A stretch of 64,000 bases of DNA, from positions 1,240,001 through 1,304,000 of the forward strand of contig NZ_CP058988.1 of the NCBI RefSeq assembly GCF_019278565.1. The letters run 5' to 3'. This DNA is from Cellulophaga sp. HaHa_2_95 (GTDB lineage Bacteria; Bacteroidota; Bacteroidia; Flavobacteriales; Flavobacteriaceae). The notes under the pieces were generated by a model that made no database searches, was not told where the DNA came from, and saw nothing but the letters and a program-made list of their open reading frames with translations. The position numbers and the translations under genes were made by a program. Each line of letters starts with the position of its first letter. Within the stretch, counting starts at the first letter, position 1. Below are positions 18,101-27,241 of the stretch, piece after piece.

Positions 18101-19373
18101 AGATTAATTCTAGCATTCTTTCCAAAGCCATACCTCTAGACCCTTTAATCAAAATAGCACTATTTTGAAGTGTATTGCTTTTTAAGAATTCTGAGAGTTC
18201 ATTAAAAGACTTAAAGGTTTTTAGATGAGAACTGGTTAAGGCAAAATTTTCGCCAATTAAAAAAGCTTCATCAAAATTAAGGGACGAAGTTAATTCGGCA
18301 ATATATTGGTGTTCTTCGGGAGCGGAGCTTCCTAGCTCGAACATATCTCCTAAAAAAACCATTTTTTTGGAAGCTTTTAGTTTGCTGAAATTCTCTAAGG
18401 CAGCTTTCATGCTACTTGGGTTGGCGTTGTAAGCGTCCAATATTATTTTGTGGCCATTTTGCTCCAATATTTGAGAGCGATTGTTAGCGGGGATATACCG
18501 TTCTATTCCATTTTTAATTTGCGCTATAGGAACATTGAAATATTTTCCCATAATAATAGCTGCGCAACAATTGATGAAATTATAAGCGCCTATTAGATTC
18601 GAGTTTATTTCTTCCTTCTCAAAGCTGATAGTCACAAAAGGATCTACTGTCTTAAGTTCAATGTTGTAGTATTTAGCATTTGTTTGACTGAAACCAAATT
18701 TATGGATATAAGGTGCTAGTTTTGTAAATTGGATTTCGTCATCTGCGTTAAAAAAGATTGGCTTATTCTCTTGTTGAAGATAGGTGTATAGTTCGCTTTT
18801 TCCTTTTATAACACCTTCAAAGCCTCCGAACCCTTCTAAGTGTGCTTTTCCAAAATTAGTGATGTATCCAAAATCTGGCGCTGCAATACTACATAAGAAT
18901 TCAATTTCTTTCTGATGATTAGCACCCATTTCTATAATGGCGATTTCTGTATCCGCTTTTATGTGAAGTAGGGTTAAGGGAACGCCAATGTGATTATTTA
19001 AATTTCCTACGGTAGCAATTGTTTTATAGCTGGTGCTCAAAACAGAATTTATAAGTTCTTTGGTCGTGGTTTTACCGTTACTGCCTGTTAGTGCAATAAC
19101 TTTTGCTGAGCTAAATTTTCTATGAAAATTGGCTAACTCCTGTAAGCAGGTTAGAACGTCTGTAACTAAAATATAGGAATCGTTTACAGCAAATTCTTGG
19201 TGGTCAATAATCGCATATTTTGCGCCGCTTTCTATGGCTTTTTTTGCATAAGTATTACCGTCAAAATTATCACCTTTTAGTGCGAAAAAAATACAGTCTT
19301 TAGTTATTTTTCTCGTATCAGTACTTATGGTAGGGAACTCTAAAAAAAGTTCATGGAGCTTTTCTATTTTCAT
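18099..19373 (-). CDS. murF: UDP-N-acetylmuramoyl-tripeptide--D-alanyl-D-alanine ligase
   Basis: The start is placed at the ATG at 19371-19373 (MKIEKLHELF); a longer frame upstream would run through the gldJ terminator hairpin and lacks family similarity. The 424-residue product adds D-Ala-D-Ala to the UDP-MurNAc-tripeptide in peptidoglycan synthesis. The ATP loop TGSNGKTTTKELI is at about residues 94-106, followed by the EMGANHQKEI segment and the C-terminal domain with ILDAYNANPSSMKAAL. It lies directly downstream of gldJ and its terminator. Confidence 0.94.
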   Translation of the reverse strand: MKIEKLHELFLEFPTISTDTRKITKDCIFFALKGDNFDGNTYAKKAIESGAKYAIIDHQEFAVNDSYILVTDVLTCLQELANFHRKFSSAKVIALTGSNGKTTTKELINSVLSTSYKTIATVGNLNNHIGVPLTLLHIKADTEIAIIEMGANHQKEIEFLCSIAAPDFGYITNFGKAHLEGFGGFEGVIKGKSELYTYLQQENKPIFFNADDEIQFTKLAPYIHKFGFSQTNAKYYNIELKTVDPFVTISFEKEEINSNLIGAYNFINCCAAIIMGKYFNVPIAQIKNGIERYIPANNRSQILEQNGHKIILDAYNANPSSMKAALENFSKLKASKKMVFLGDMFELGSSAPEEHQYIAELTSSLNFDEAFLIGENFALTSSHLKTFKSFNELSEFLKSNTLQNSAILIKGSRGMALERMLELI

Positions 19374-19382
19374 AAAACTAAA

Positions 19383-19419
19383 GTATAAAAAAAGTCCCGA
19401 TGGTTGCATCGGGACTTTT
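19383..19419 (-). terminator. Terminator of gldJ
   Basis: A 13-bp stem AAAAGTCCCGATG / CATCGGGACTTTT with loop GTTG; on the minus strand it runs into seven T. It lies 20 bases past the gldJ stop and just before the murF start. Confidence 0.85.
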
Positions 19420-19438
19420 ACTATTTTTTATAAAAAGA

Positions 19439-21100
19439 TTATTTCACTTTTTTACTTCTAACAGTTTTGTTCTTTGTTTTAGACTTAGAACCTACTCTAG
19501 ACATGGCACATCTAAATCCGATGTAATCAGTAGCCATATATTGTGGTAAGTATCTACGTTGCGCTGGGTCTAACCAATAGGCTCTATCTCTCCAAGAACC
19601 ACCTTTGAAAACTCTAACTTCATCATTAATTAATGTAGTTCTGTAATTAGATTTGTCATAGTTACGAGTTAAGTTACCTACAGAATCTCGTTGTACTTTA
19701 TGTTTAGGCGAGTTGTACATTTTCTTCTTTTCATCACCGTCTTCATCATCACTGAATCTGTCATAAAATCTTGAAGATCCTGGTTCACCATCTCTATAGC
19801 CTCTGTTATCACTAGAAGAGAAGTTTGTTCTTAAATATGTTTCGTTTTCATCTACGGCAACCATTTTAAGTTCACCTGGTAAATTTACAGCTACTACTTT
19901 TCCGTTTGGTAACGTATCATAAACAATAGAATCTCTAATTACATTTACTTTTCCGTCCTCTCCAATAGCTGTTTTCATGTAAATGTTACCACGGTAGTAG
20001 TTAAAATCACTTACTTCATCATCTACAATAGGTCTATATACATCCGAAACCCATTCTGCAACGTTACCGGCCATTTCGTATAATCCTAGATCATTTGGCT
20101 TGTACGATTTAACTTGAGCTGTAATGTCAGCACCATCATCGGACCAACCTGCGATTCCACCGTAATCACCTTTACCTTGCTTAAAGTTAGCTAATTGATC
20201 ACCACGACCAAGACGTTGTCCGTTTCTTGTGTAATCACCTTCCCAAGGATATTTTTTTCTACCTCTTTGGTTGTTGTATTCTCTAGATCCTACTTGTGCA
20301 GCCGCAGCATATTCCCACTCTGTTTCTGTTGGTAATCTGTATTCAGGTAAGATGATACCTGTACTTCTTGATGCGAAGTTAGATACAGAATCTTTTTTCA
20401 TTTTTCCTTGTAAAGAATCTATTTGCCCATTATAAACAGACTCAGGTCTGTTTAGGTAAGCTTCAGTACTAAAAGTACCTTCAATATCTCCGTTTACTAC
20501 TTTATATTTTGCTTCCTCAGAAAGGTATCCTTCTCTTTCAAGCATAATTTCATTTACTCTATCTGTTCTCCATTCAGCAAATTGTACTGCTTGGATCCAG
20601 TTTACACCAACCACAGGATATTCTGCGTATGCTGGGTGACGTAAGTAGTTGTTGGTCATGGTTTCGTTGAACCCTAAACGATTTCTCCATACTAAAGTAT
20701 CCGGCAAAGCACCTGTATAGATATTTGCATATCTTGGATCTTCAGGAGGATAAACACTCTTTAAGTAATCCAAGTATTCTAAATACATAGAGTTGGTAAC
20801 TTCTGTTTCATCCATGTAGAAAGACATAACATGTTGTGCTGTTGGAGTGTTATTCCAGTCATGCATAACATCGTCTTGCACCTTACCTTTTGTAAAAGTA
20901 CCCCCTTCAACAAAAACCAAACCTGGAGCAGTTTCTTGCTCTTTATAGTCTGTGTTGTGTTGAAAACCACCTTCCTTTGCATTTATTTTCCAACCTGTAG
21001 CTCTTGAAGTGTTTTTTGAAGAAGAAGAATTTTTACAACTACTAACACTACCTGCAATAACAGCACAAGAGAGTACAACTTTGATGAATTGTTTTTTCAT
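19439..21100 (-). CDS. gldJ: Gliding motility lipoprotein GldJ
   Basis: A 553-residue lipoprotein with a signal peptide and lipobox Cys22 (VSSC) followed by a serine-rich stretch. The body is a formylglycine-generating-enzyme/sulfatase-modifying-factor fold: FVEGGTFTKG (about 63-72), MDETEVTNSMYLEYLDYLK (about 95-113), PVVGVNWIQAVQFAEWR, YRLPTETEWEYAA, GNVAEWVSDVY and the ending RVFKGGSWRDRAYW...YIGFRCA. These are the marks of GldJ (and its paralogue GldK). The neighbouring porV and pdh genes and the lack of other gld genes favour GldJ. GldJ is needed for gliding and for stability of the type IX secretion motor components. Confidence 0.92.
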   Translation of the reverse strand: MKKQFIKVVLSCAVIAGSVSSCKNSSSSKNTSRATGWKINAKEGGFQHNTDYKEQETAPGLVFVEGGTFTKGKVQDDVMHDWNNTPTAQHVMSFYMDETEVTNSMYLEYLDYLKSVYPPEDPRYANIYTGALPDTLVWRNRLGFNETMTNNYLRHPAYAEYPVVGVNWIQAVQFAEWRTDRVNEIMLEREGYLSEEAKYKVVNGDIEGTFSTEAYLNRPESVYNGQIDSLQGKMKKDSVSNFASRSTGIILPEYRLPTETEWEYAAAAQVGSREYNNQRGRKKYPWEGDYTRNGQRLGRGDQLANFKQGKGDYGGIAGWSDDGADITAQVKSYKPNDLGLYEMAGNVAEWVSDVYRPIVDDEVSDFNYYRGNIYMKTAIGEDGKVNVIRDSIVYDTLPNGKVVAVNLPGELKMVAVDENETYLRTNFSSSDNRGYRDGEPGSSRFYDRFSDDEDGDEKKKMYNSPKHKVQRDSVGNLTRNYDKSNYRTTLINDEVRVFKGGSWRDRAYWLDPAQRRYLPQYMATDYIGFRCAMSRVGSKSKTKNKTVRSKKVK

Positions 21101-21527
21101 AATTAGGACTTGAGTTCAATAAAATAACTACTTTATGTAGTTAGGTAAATCATTATATTTTGGTTTGCAATTACTGCTTTCGGCTTAAAGAACGGTGTTT
21201 TCTACAGATTATTTTATGTAAATCTAAAAATATTTATAGTTTTTTAATTCTGTAAGCCAAATTGTATTTACAGATTAATAACGCAGTAATGATCGTATTA
21301 GTATTTTGTTTTTTCCTTTTTTATGAAATACTGTTTTTTATTCCTGCTTATCTATAAAAACTTCTAATATACTATATAGGACAGAAAATTATTTTTTGCT
21401 TTTTTTTTCTTTTGAATAAGTTTTTTTAAAATCGAACGTTACTGTTATAATATTAATAAAACTTTTAAGTATCACGGCTAATCAATAACCTGAAAACCAA
21501 ATAAATTTTAAGTATAGAAAACGAGAG
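21101..21527. other. Divergent gldJ-porV intergenic region
   Basis: A 427-base, very AT-rich region that must hold the promoters of gldJ and porV. It contains long T-tracts around 21407-21432 and several near-matches to TAnnTTTG, but no well-spaced TTG/TAnnTTTG pair on either strand. No ORF, stable hairpin or RNA family was recognised. Confidence 0.5.
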
Positions 21528-22676
21528 ATGAAAAAATTATTAGTAGTTGCCTTAGTTTTAGGTTATTTTAAAGTATCCGCTCAAAATGAACGTGTTATTA
21601 CAACAGCTGTTCCTTTCTTAACAATTTCTGCAGATGCTCGTGCGTCTGGTATGGGTGATATTGGCGTAGCCACATCTGTTGATGCCTATTCACAACAATG
21701 GAACCCTGCAAAGTTTGCTTTTGCGGAACAGAAAATGGGAATAGGAATTAGTTACACGCCTTATTTGGAAAGTATTATTACAGATATAGCATTATTAAAT
21801 GCTAGTTTTTATAATAAAATTGATGATCGCAGTGCATTTGCTGCGAGTATACGATATTTCACATTAGGGGAAATTGAGCTTAGACAATTTGCAAATGATC
21901 CAGGGACATTAACAAAACCTAATGAATTTGCTATTGATGGTTCTTATTCGTTAAAGCTTAGCGAAACTTTTTCAATGGCTGTGGGAGCACGTTTCATTAG
22001 CTCTAATTTGAAATTTCCTGATCAAGCGGGGTCTGCAGATACGCAGGCAGCTAGTGCTTTTGCTGTAGATATAGCAGGTTTTTACCGCTCTAGAGAGATT
22101 GCTTATGATAATTTTGATGGGCGATGGAGATTAGGTTTTAACCTTTCGAACTTAGGGAATAAGATTTCCTACGACGAAGGCGGACAAGAAAATTTCTTGC
22201 CAACAAATTTAAAATTTGGAACCGGCTTTGATTTTATTTTTGATGCAGATAATAAATTAGCCTTATCAACAGAATTTAATAAATTGTTAGTGCCAACGCC
22301 TCAAGATTTTGATGAAGATGGTGATATTGATACGGTAGATAATACAGAATATCAGGAAATAGGATTTTTAAGTGGTGTCTTTAAATCATTTAACGATGCT
22401 CCTGATGGTTTTTCGGAAGAATTAAAAGAGTTTACTTGGGCATTAGGTGCGGAGTATAGTTATCAAGATGCATTTATGTTGCGTACAGGATATTTTAATG
22501 AGAGCGAAGAGAAAGGATCTAGAAAATTTTTCTCCTTGGGTGCTGGTTTTAAATTTAAAGCAGCTCAAGTAGATTTATCTTACTTATTTTCGTCCTCTAA
22601 AATCCAAAATCCTTTAGAAAATACCTTGCGTTTTTCACTTACCTTTAATTTAGGAGAAGAGTTTATAAACGATTAA
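21528..22676 (+). CDS. porV: Type IX secretion system outer membrane protein PorV
   Basis: A 382-residue outer-membrane beta-barrel of the PorV/LptO family, which binds cargo at the type IX translocon and hands it to the attachment complex. A signal peptide ends at SAQ (residue 19). The early segment TAVPFLTISADARASGMGDIGV is characteristic of the PorV/PorQ family. A long alternating beta pattern ends in FSLTFNLGEEF, a barrel-type C-terminus. It has a strong downstream terminator and is divergent from gldJ. Confidence 0.93.
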   Translation: MKKLLVVALVLGYFKVSAQNERVITTAVPFLTISADARASGMGDIGVATSVDAYSQQWNPAKFAFAEQKMGIGISYTPYLESIITDIALLNASFYNKIDDRSAFAASIRYFTLGEIELRQFANDPGTLTKPNEFAIDGSYSLKLSETFSMAVGARFISSNLKFPDQAGSADTQAASAFAVDIAGFYRSREIAYDNFDGRWRLGFNLSNLGNKISYDEGGQENFLPTNLKFGTGFDFIFDADNKLALSTEFNKLLVPTPQDFDEDGDIDTVDNTEYQEIGFLSGVFKSFNDAPDGFSEELKEFTWALGAEYSYQDAFMLRTGYFNESEEKGSRKFFSLGAGFKFKAAQVDLSYLFSSSKIQNPLENTLRFSLTFNLGEEFIND

Positions 22677-22697
22677 GCAGAATAGCTAAATAGCACG

Positions 22698-22737
22698 ATC
22701 CAAATTCGAAATATTTATTTTGAGTTTGGATTTTTTT
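22698..22737 (+). terminator. Terminator of porV
   Basis: A 14-bp stem with two wobble pairs (22698-22711 and 22718-22731, 6-base loop) followed by seven T. It shows that the cdd gene begins downstream rather than at the first in-frame TTG. Confidence 0.85.
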
Positions 22738-22788
22738 ATTTTAATTCAAATAGTTTCGAAATTTACTACCTTTCAAAAAAAAATAACA

Positions 22789-23268
22789 TTGAAGAAACAA
22801 ATAACAGTAGAGTATGAAGTTTTTCCATCTTTAGAGCGCTTAGCGCAAGAAGATATGAGTCTAATGGAACAGGCTGTATTGGCCAGAGCTAATGCATACG
22901 CTCCGTATTCTAGTTTTCATGTAGGCGCTGCTGTGCTTTTAGAAAATGGTAAAGTAGTGGTGGGCAATAACCAAGAGAATGCGTCATATCCATCAGGTTT
23001 GTGTGCAGAACGTGTGGCAATTTTTCAAGCGGGTGCCATTTACCCGGGTGTAAAAATTAAGGCGGTAGCAATTACGGCAACTTCAAAGAATTATGCGGTA
23101 AAAGAACCTGCTGCTCCTTGTGGTAATTGTAGGCAAGCAATGATAGAATACGAGCAGAAACAGAAAGAACCTATTTCTATCCTTTTAATGGGGGAAATTG
23201 GTGAAGTACTCAAAATAAGTTCGCTGTCTGATATCTTGCCACTAGCTTTCAATAGTTCCTTTTTATAA
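22789..23268 (+). CDS. cdd: Cytidine deaminase
   Basis: About 160 residues, zinc enzyme that deaminates cytidine and deoxycytidine. The zinc site is visible as SGLCAERVAIF (His/Cys-Ala-Glu motif) and PCGNCRQ. The substrate region YAPYSSFHVGAAVL is intact. The start is uncertain: the frame extends to a TTG at 22720, but that lies inside the porV terminator. The TTG at 22789 (LKKQITVEYEVF) gives the usual N-terminus, with an ATG only at 22855 (MSLMEQ). A non-ATG start is therefore likely. Confidence 0.88.
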   Translation: MKKQITVEYEVFPSLERLAQEDMSLMEQAVLARANAYAPYSSFHVGAAVLLENGKVVVGNNQENASYPSGLCAERVAIFQAGAIYPGVKIKAVAITATSKNYAVKEPAAPCGNCRQAMIEYEQKQKEPISILLMGEIGEVLKISSLSDILPLAFNSSFL

Positions 23269-23462
23269 TAGAAGAATCTCAATGTGTCCTAATTTTTTTA
23301 CGAAATTCTCACTTTTAAAGAAGTATTCGTTTAATTTTTAGTAGACGATGCGCTTTTTCTTTAATTTTTTTCCCCTATTGATTTATATGTGTATTTTTGC
23401 TTTTCAATTTTTCACTTCTAAAGTTGGATAGAGGTGAACTAGTTCTATAAATTCATATTTAA

Positions 23463-24461
23463 ATGGAAAAAATCACAAAAGAGGTCTACCTTAAATGGTA
23501 TGAGGACATGTTGTTCTGGAGAAAATTCGAGGATAAATTAGCAGCAGTTTATATTCAACAGAAAGTTAGAGGGTTTTTACACCTTTATAACGGACAAGAA
23601 GCTGTTTTAGCAGGAGCTCTTCATGCTATGGATCTTTCAAAGGATAAAATGATTACTGCCTATAGAAATCACGTGCAGCCAATTGGTATGGGTGTTGATC
23701 CAAAAAGAGTAATGGCCGAATTGTTTGGTAAAGTTACAGGTACCTCAAAAGGTATGGGAGGTTCAATGCATATATTTTCGAAAGAACACCGTTTTTATGG
23801 TGGTCACGGTATTGTTGGAGGTCAAATTCCATTAGGTGCTGGTTTAGCTTTTGCAGATAAATATAAAAAGAGTAACGCCGTTACTTTGTGTTATATGGGT
23901 GATGGTGCCGTAAGACAAGGTTCATTACATGAAACCTTTAATCTTGCTATGCTTTGGCAGTTGCCAGTAGTTTTTGTTTGTGAAAACAACGGCTATGCGA
24001 TGGGAACTTCCGTGGCTAGAACATCATACTCTACAGATATCTGGAAACTAGGTTTAGGGTATGAAATGCCATGTGGACCTGTAGATGGTATGGATCCTGT
24101 GACTGTAGCTAAAGAAATGAGTAAAGCCATTGAAAGGGCTAGATCTGGAGGAGGACCAACTTTCTTAGAAATGAAAACATACAGATATAGAGGTCACTCT
24201 ATGTCAGATGCACAACATTATAGAACAAAAGCAGAAGTAGAGGAGTATAAGAAAATAGATCCAATTACACAAGTTTTAGATGTAATTAAGGATAAAAAAT
24301 ACGCTTCTGACGAAGAGATTAAGAATATAGAGAAAAAGGTAAAGAGCTTAGTAGCGGAATGTGAAAAATTCGCTGAAGAGTCAGATTTCCCTCCTGTAAA
24401 TCAAATGTATGATATGGTTTACGAGCAAGAAGATTATCCATTTTTACAACATAAATTATAG
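23463..24461 (+). CDS. pdhA: Pyruvate dehydrogenase E1 component, alpha subunit
   Basis: A 332-residue thiamine-diphosphate enzyme subunit for oxidative decarboxylation of pyruvate. It has FLHLYNGQEAV near 38-48, RNHVQPIGMG near 68, GGSMHIF near 99 and the ThDP motif GDGAVRQG...NN (about 145-176). The phosphorylation-loop region YRYRGHSMSDAQHYR is near 238. A TATTTTTG box at 23392-23399 is a possible -7 element. It is 4 bases before pdhC; the beta subunit and E3 are not in the window. Confidence 0.94.
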   Translation: MEKITKEVYLKWYEDMLFWRKFEDKLAAVYIQQKVRGFLHLYNGQEAVLAGALHAMDLSKDKMITAYRNHVQPIGMGVDPKRVMAELFGKVTGTSKGMGGSMHIFSKEHRFYGGHGIVGGQIPLGAGLAFADKYKKSNAVTLCYMGDGAVRQGSLHETFNLAMLWQLPVVFVCENNGYAMGTSVARTSYSTDIWKLGLGYEMPCGPVDGMDPVTVAKEMSKAIERARSGGGPTFLEMKTYRYRGHSMSDAQHYRTKAEVEEYKKIDPITQVLDVIKDKKYASDEEIKNIEKKVKSLVAECEKFAEESDFPPVNQMYDMVYEQEDYPFLQHKL

Positions 24462-24465
24462 TTAG

Positions 24466-26100
24466 ATGGCAATAGTAATAAATATGCCGAGACTTAGCGA
24501 TACCATGGAAGAAGGTACAGTCGCTAAGTGGTTAAAAAACGTAGGTGATAAAGTTGAAGAAGGTGATATTTTAGCAGAAATAGAAACCGACAAGGCAACC
24601 ATGGAATTTGAATCTTTCAATGAAGGAACATTACTTCATATTGGAATTCAAGAAGGAGACGGTGCGCCAGTAGATACTTTACTAGCTATTATTGGTGAAG
24701 AAGGAGAAGATATTTCAGCATTATTAAATGGCGCTTCGGCTCCTGAAGCTAAAGCGGAGGAAAAGCAGGAGGAAACTGCTGCTGAACCAGAAGCAGTTGC
24801 TAGTGAACCTTCAGGAGCTGCCGAAATCCCAGAAGGGGTAGAAATTATAAAAATGCCGCGTTTAAGTGATACCATGGAAGAAGGGACCGTTGCTTCTTGG
24901 TTGAAAAAAGTTGGTGATAAAGTTGAAGAGGGTGATATCCTTGCTGAAATAGAAACAGACAAAGCTACGATGGAGTTTGAGTCTTTCTATTCAGGAACTT
25001 TATTATACATAGGAACACAAGAAGGAGAATCTTCTCCGGTTGATGTTATTTTAGCCATTATTGGCCCAGAAGGTACAGACGTTGATGCACTTTTAGCATC
25101 AAAGCCATCGACCGCAGCTCCAAAGGCAGCCGCAGCAGCTCCTAAAGAAACTACAAAAACTGAAAGTAAAGCAGTGGCAAGTGCTCCTGCTGAAACTAAA
25201 GAAGTTGTAGCAAACGACGGACAAAGAATATTTGTTTCTCCATTAGCTAAGAAAATTGCTTCAGAAAAAGGAGTAAATTTAAGAGATGTTACTGGATCAG
25301 GAGACAATGGAAGAATTGTTAAGAAAGATGTAGAAAACTTTGTTCCAGCTCCAAAAGCAGCAGCTCCAGCAGCAAAAGCTTCTGGTGCAAGTGCTCCGTT
25401 AGCATTACCAGTTGGTGAAGAAAGTGTTGAAGATGTTAAGAACAACCAAATGCGTAAGGTTATTGCTAAGCGTTTGGGAGAATCTAAATTTACAGCACCA
25501 CATTACTACCTTAATATAGAGGTAGACATGGATAATGCAAAAGCTTCAAGAGTTCAAATTAATAGCTTGCCGGATACGAAAGTTTCTTTCAATGATATGG
25601 TGGTAAAAGCTTGTGCTATGGCGCTTAGAAAGCATCCACAAGTAAATACGTCATGGAATGGAGATACAACACGTTACAATCACCACATTAGTGTAGGAGT
25701 AGCGGTTGCTGTTGAAGATGGTCTGGTAGTTCCTGTATTGAAATTTACAGATCAAATGGGATTATCTCAAATTGGTGCTTCTGTTAGAGATTTAGCTGGA
25801 AAAGCAAGAACTAAGAAATTAACACCTGCCGAAATGGAAGGTAGTACATTTACGGTGTCTAACTTAGGGATGTTTGGAGTAGAGAGTTTCACCTCTATCA
25901 TCAACCAGCCAAATTCAGCAATTCTTTCTGTAGGAGCAATTGTAGAGAAACCAGTAGTTAAAGATGGGCAAATTGTAGTGGGTAATACCATGAAGTTAAC
26001 GCTTGCTTGTGATCATAGAACGGTAGATGGTGCAACAGGGGCTCAATTCTTACAAACCTTACGTGCGTTTATTGAGAATCCAGTGACTATGTTGGCTTAA
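24466..26100 (+). CDS. pdhC: Pyruvate dehydrogenase E2 (dihydrolipoamide acetyltransferase)
   Basis: A 544-residue E2 that moves the acetyl group to CoA. Two tandem lipoyl domains are nearly identical (MPRLSDTMEEGTVA... repeated, each with the lipoylated lysine in ETDKATMEFES; the first is Lys43). An Ala/Pro/Glu-rich hinge follows each. The peripheral-subunit-binding domain is near 255-290 (SPLAKKIASEKGVNLRDV). The catalytic acetyltransferase domain ends with ACDHRTVDGATGAQFL, containing the active-site His. It follows pdhA by 4 bases. Confidence 0.96.
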   Translation: MAIVINMPRLSDTMEEGTVAKWLKNVGDKVEEGDILAEIETDKATMEFESFNEGTLLHIGIQEGDGAPVDTLLAIIGEEGEDISALLNGASAPEAKAEEKQEETAAEPEAVASEPSGAAEIPEGVEIIKMPRLSDTMEEGTVASWLKKVGDKVEEGDILAEIETDKATMEFESFYSGTLLYIGTQEGESSPVDVILAIIGPEGTDVDALLASKPSTAAPKAAAAAPKETTKTESKAVASAPAETKEVVANDGQRIFVSPLAKKIASEKGVNLRDVTGSGDNGRIVKKDVENFVPAPKAAAPAAKASGASAPLALPVGEESVEDVKNNQMRKVIAKRLGESKFTAPHYYLNIEVDMDNAKASRVQINSLPDTKVSFNDMVVKACAMALRKHPQVNTSWNGDTTRYNHHISVGVAVAVEDGLVVPVLKFTDQMGLSQIGASVRDLAGKARTKKLTPAEMEGSTFTVSNLGMFGVESFTSIINQPNSAILSVGAIVEKPVVKDGQIVVGNTMKLTLACDHRTVDGATGAQFLQTLRAFIENPVTMLA

Positions 26101-26123
26101 GTAAATAACGCAGAATATATATG

Positions 26124-26156
26124 AAAAGCATCCTAAGTAATTAGGATGCTTTTTTT
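26124..26156 (+). terminator. Terminator of the pdhA-pdhC operon
   Basis: A 13-bp stem (AAAAGCATCCTAA / TTAGGATGCTTTT) with loop GTAA and a T-run, 23 bases past the pdhC stop. Confidence 0.9.
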
Positions 26157-26181
26157 ATCTTTAAAATCTAAATCAAACAGT

Positions 26182-27240
26182 ATGAAAGCAATAGTTTATC
26201 TTTTTTTAATTTTAGTAGTTACAGCTTGCGGGACAGTAAAAATGAAAGAAACGGATCCTGAAAATATAGCGCCGGTTACAGCAAGTGGTGGTGCGGCAGG
26301 AGAGCTTATGTTGAGTGAGAAAGAATCAGATGAAGGCGTGCGTTTGCAATCAAGAACGGCTTTAGCTGCTGTGAATTTTAGTAGCTCAAAAGATGTTGGA
26401 GATATCATTACTTTTTTAGCTTCTGATGAATTGAAGGGAAGAGAAGCAGGGAGTGAAGGAATAGAAAAAGCAGCAAACTATATTGAAACAATATTTACGA
26501 CTCATGGTGTAAAACCATTTTTTGATACCTACAAAGATACGATTGCTAACTTTAGTGAACCTGCTTATAATGTTGTAGGAGTTTTGGAGGGTAATGATCC
26601 TGTTCTTAAAAATGAAGTAGTCGTTATTGGAGCTCATTATGACCACATTGGATTAATAGCCCCTACAAATGGTGATAAAATAGCAAACGGGGCCAATGAT
26701 AATGCCTCTGGTACAACTACGGTGTTAGAGCTAGCACGTTATTTTGCCTCTAATAAGCTGAATAAGCGTACGGTGATATTTGCTTTATTTACAGCAGAAG
26801 AAAAGGGTCTTCTGGGTTCTAAAGATTTAGCGAAACGATTAAAAGAGAAAAATATAAACTTATATACCATGCTTAATTTTGAGATGGTAGGTGTAGCATT
26901 GCAAGACAAAGATTATTTCATGTATGTAACAGGCTATGAGAATTCTAATTTAGCAGCCGTAGCAAATGATTATTCTGGGGAGAACTTAATAGGGTTTTTA
27001 CCTTCAGCAAAAAAAATGAATTTATTTAAGCGTTCTGATAATTATGCTTTTCATACAGCGTTTAATGTGCCTTCTCAAACCTTCTGTACGTTCGATTTTA
27101 CAAATTTTGATCATTACCATGGTGTAGATGATGAAGCAGAATTGATGGATTTTGATCATATGGCACGTGTGGTTAACAAATCAATTCCTATGGTAACGGG
27201 AATTATAAATGCAGCAACAAAAGAAATAAAGTACAATTAA
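26182..27240 (+). CDS. M28-family zinc aminopeptidase lipoprotein
   Basis: The start is the ATG at 26182 (MKAIVYLFLILV); an in-frame ATG at 26146 lies in the pdhC terminator. The 352-residue product has a lipobox ending TACG. The two-zinc M28 ligands are all visible: AHYDHIG (His), GANDNASG (Asp), FTAEEKG (Glu, general base and ligand), NFEMVG and the final FDHYHGVDDE (His). It is probably an exported aminopeptidase that trims peptides in the cell envelope. It ends 1 base before the SDR gene, so the two are coupled. Confidence 0.9.
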   Translation: MKAIVYLFLILVVTACGTVKMKETDPENIAPVTASGGAAGELMLSEKESDEGVRLQSRTALAAVNFSSSKDVGDIITFLASDELKGREAGSEGIEKAANYIETIFTTHGVKPFFDTYKDTIANFSEPAYNVVGVLEGNDPVLKNEVVVIGAHYDHIGLIAPTNGDKIANGANDNASGTTTVLELARYFASNKLNKRTVIFALFTAEEKGLLGSKDLAKRLKEKNINLYTMLNFEMVGVALQDKDYFMYVTGYENSNLAAVANDYSGENLIGFLPSAKKMNLFKRSDNYAFHTAFNVPSQTFCTFDFTNFDHYHGVDDEAELMDFDHMARVVNKSIPMVTGIINAATKEIKYN

Positions 27241-27241
27241 G

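Noticed and set aside
19374..19409. Upstream extension of the murF frame
   Set aside because: It lies within the gldJ terminator hairpin and lacks MurF similarity.
24987..25445. A 152-codon open frame on the minus strand inside pdhC
   Set aside because: It is antisense to the Ala/Pro-rich hinge of a clear E2 gene, has low-complexity composition and matches no family.
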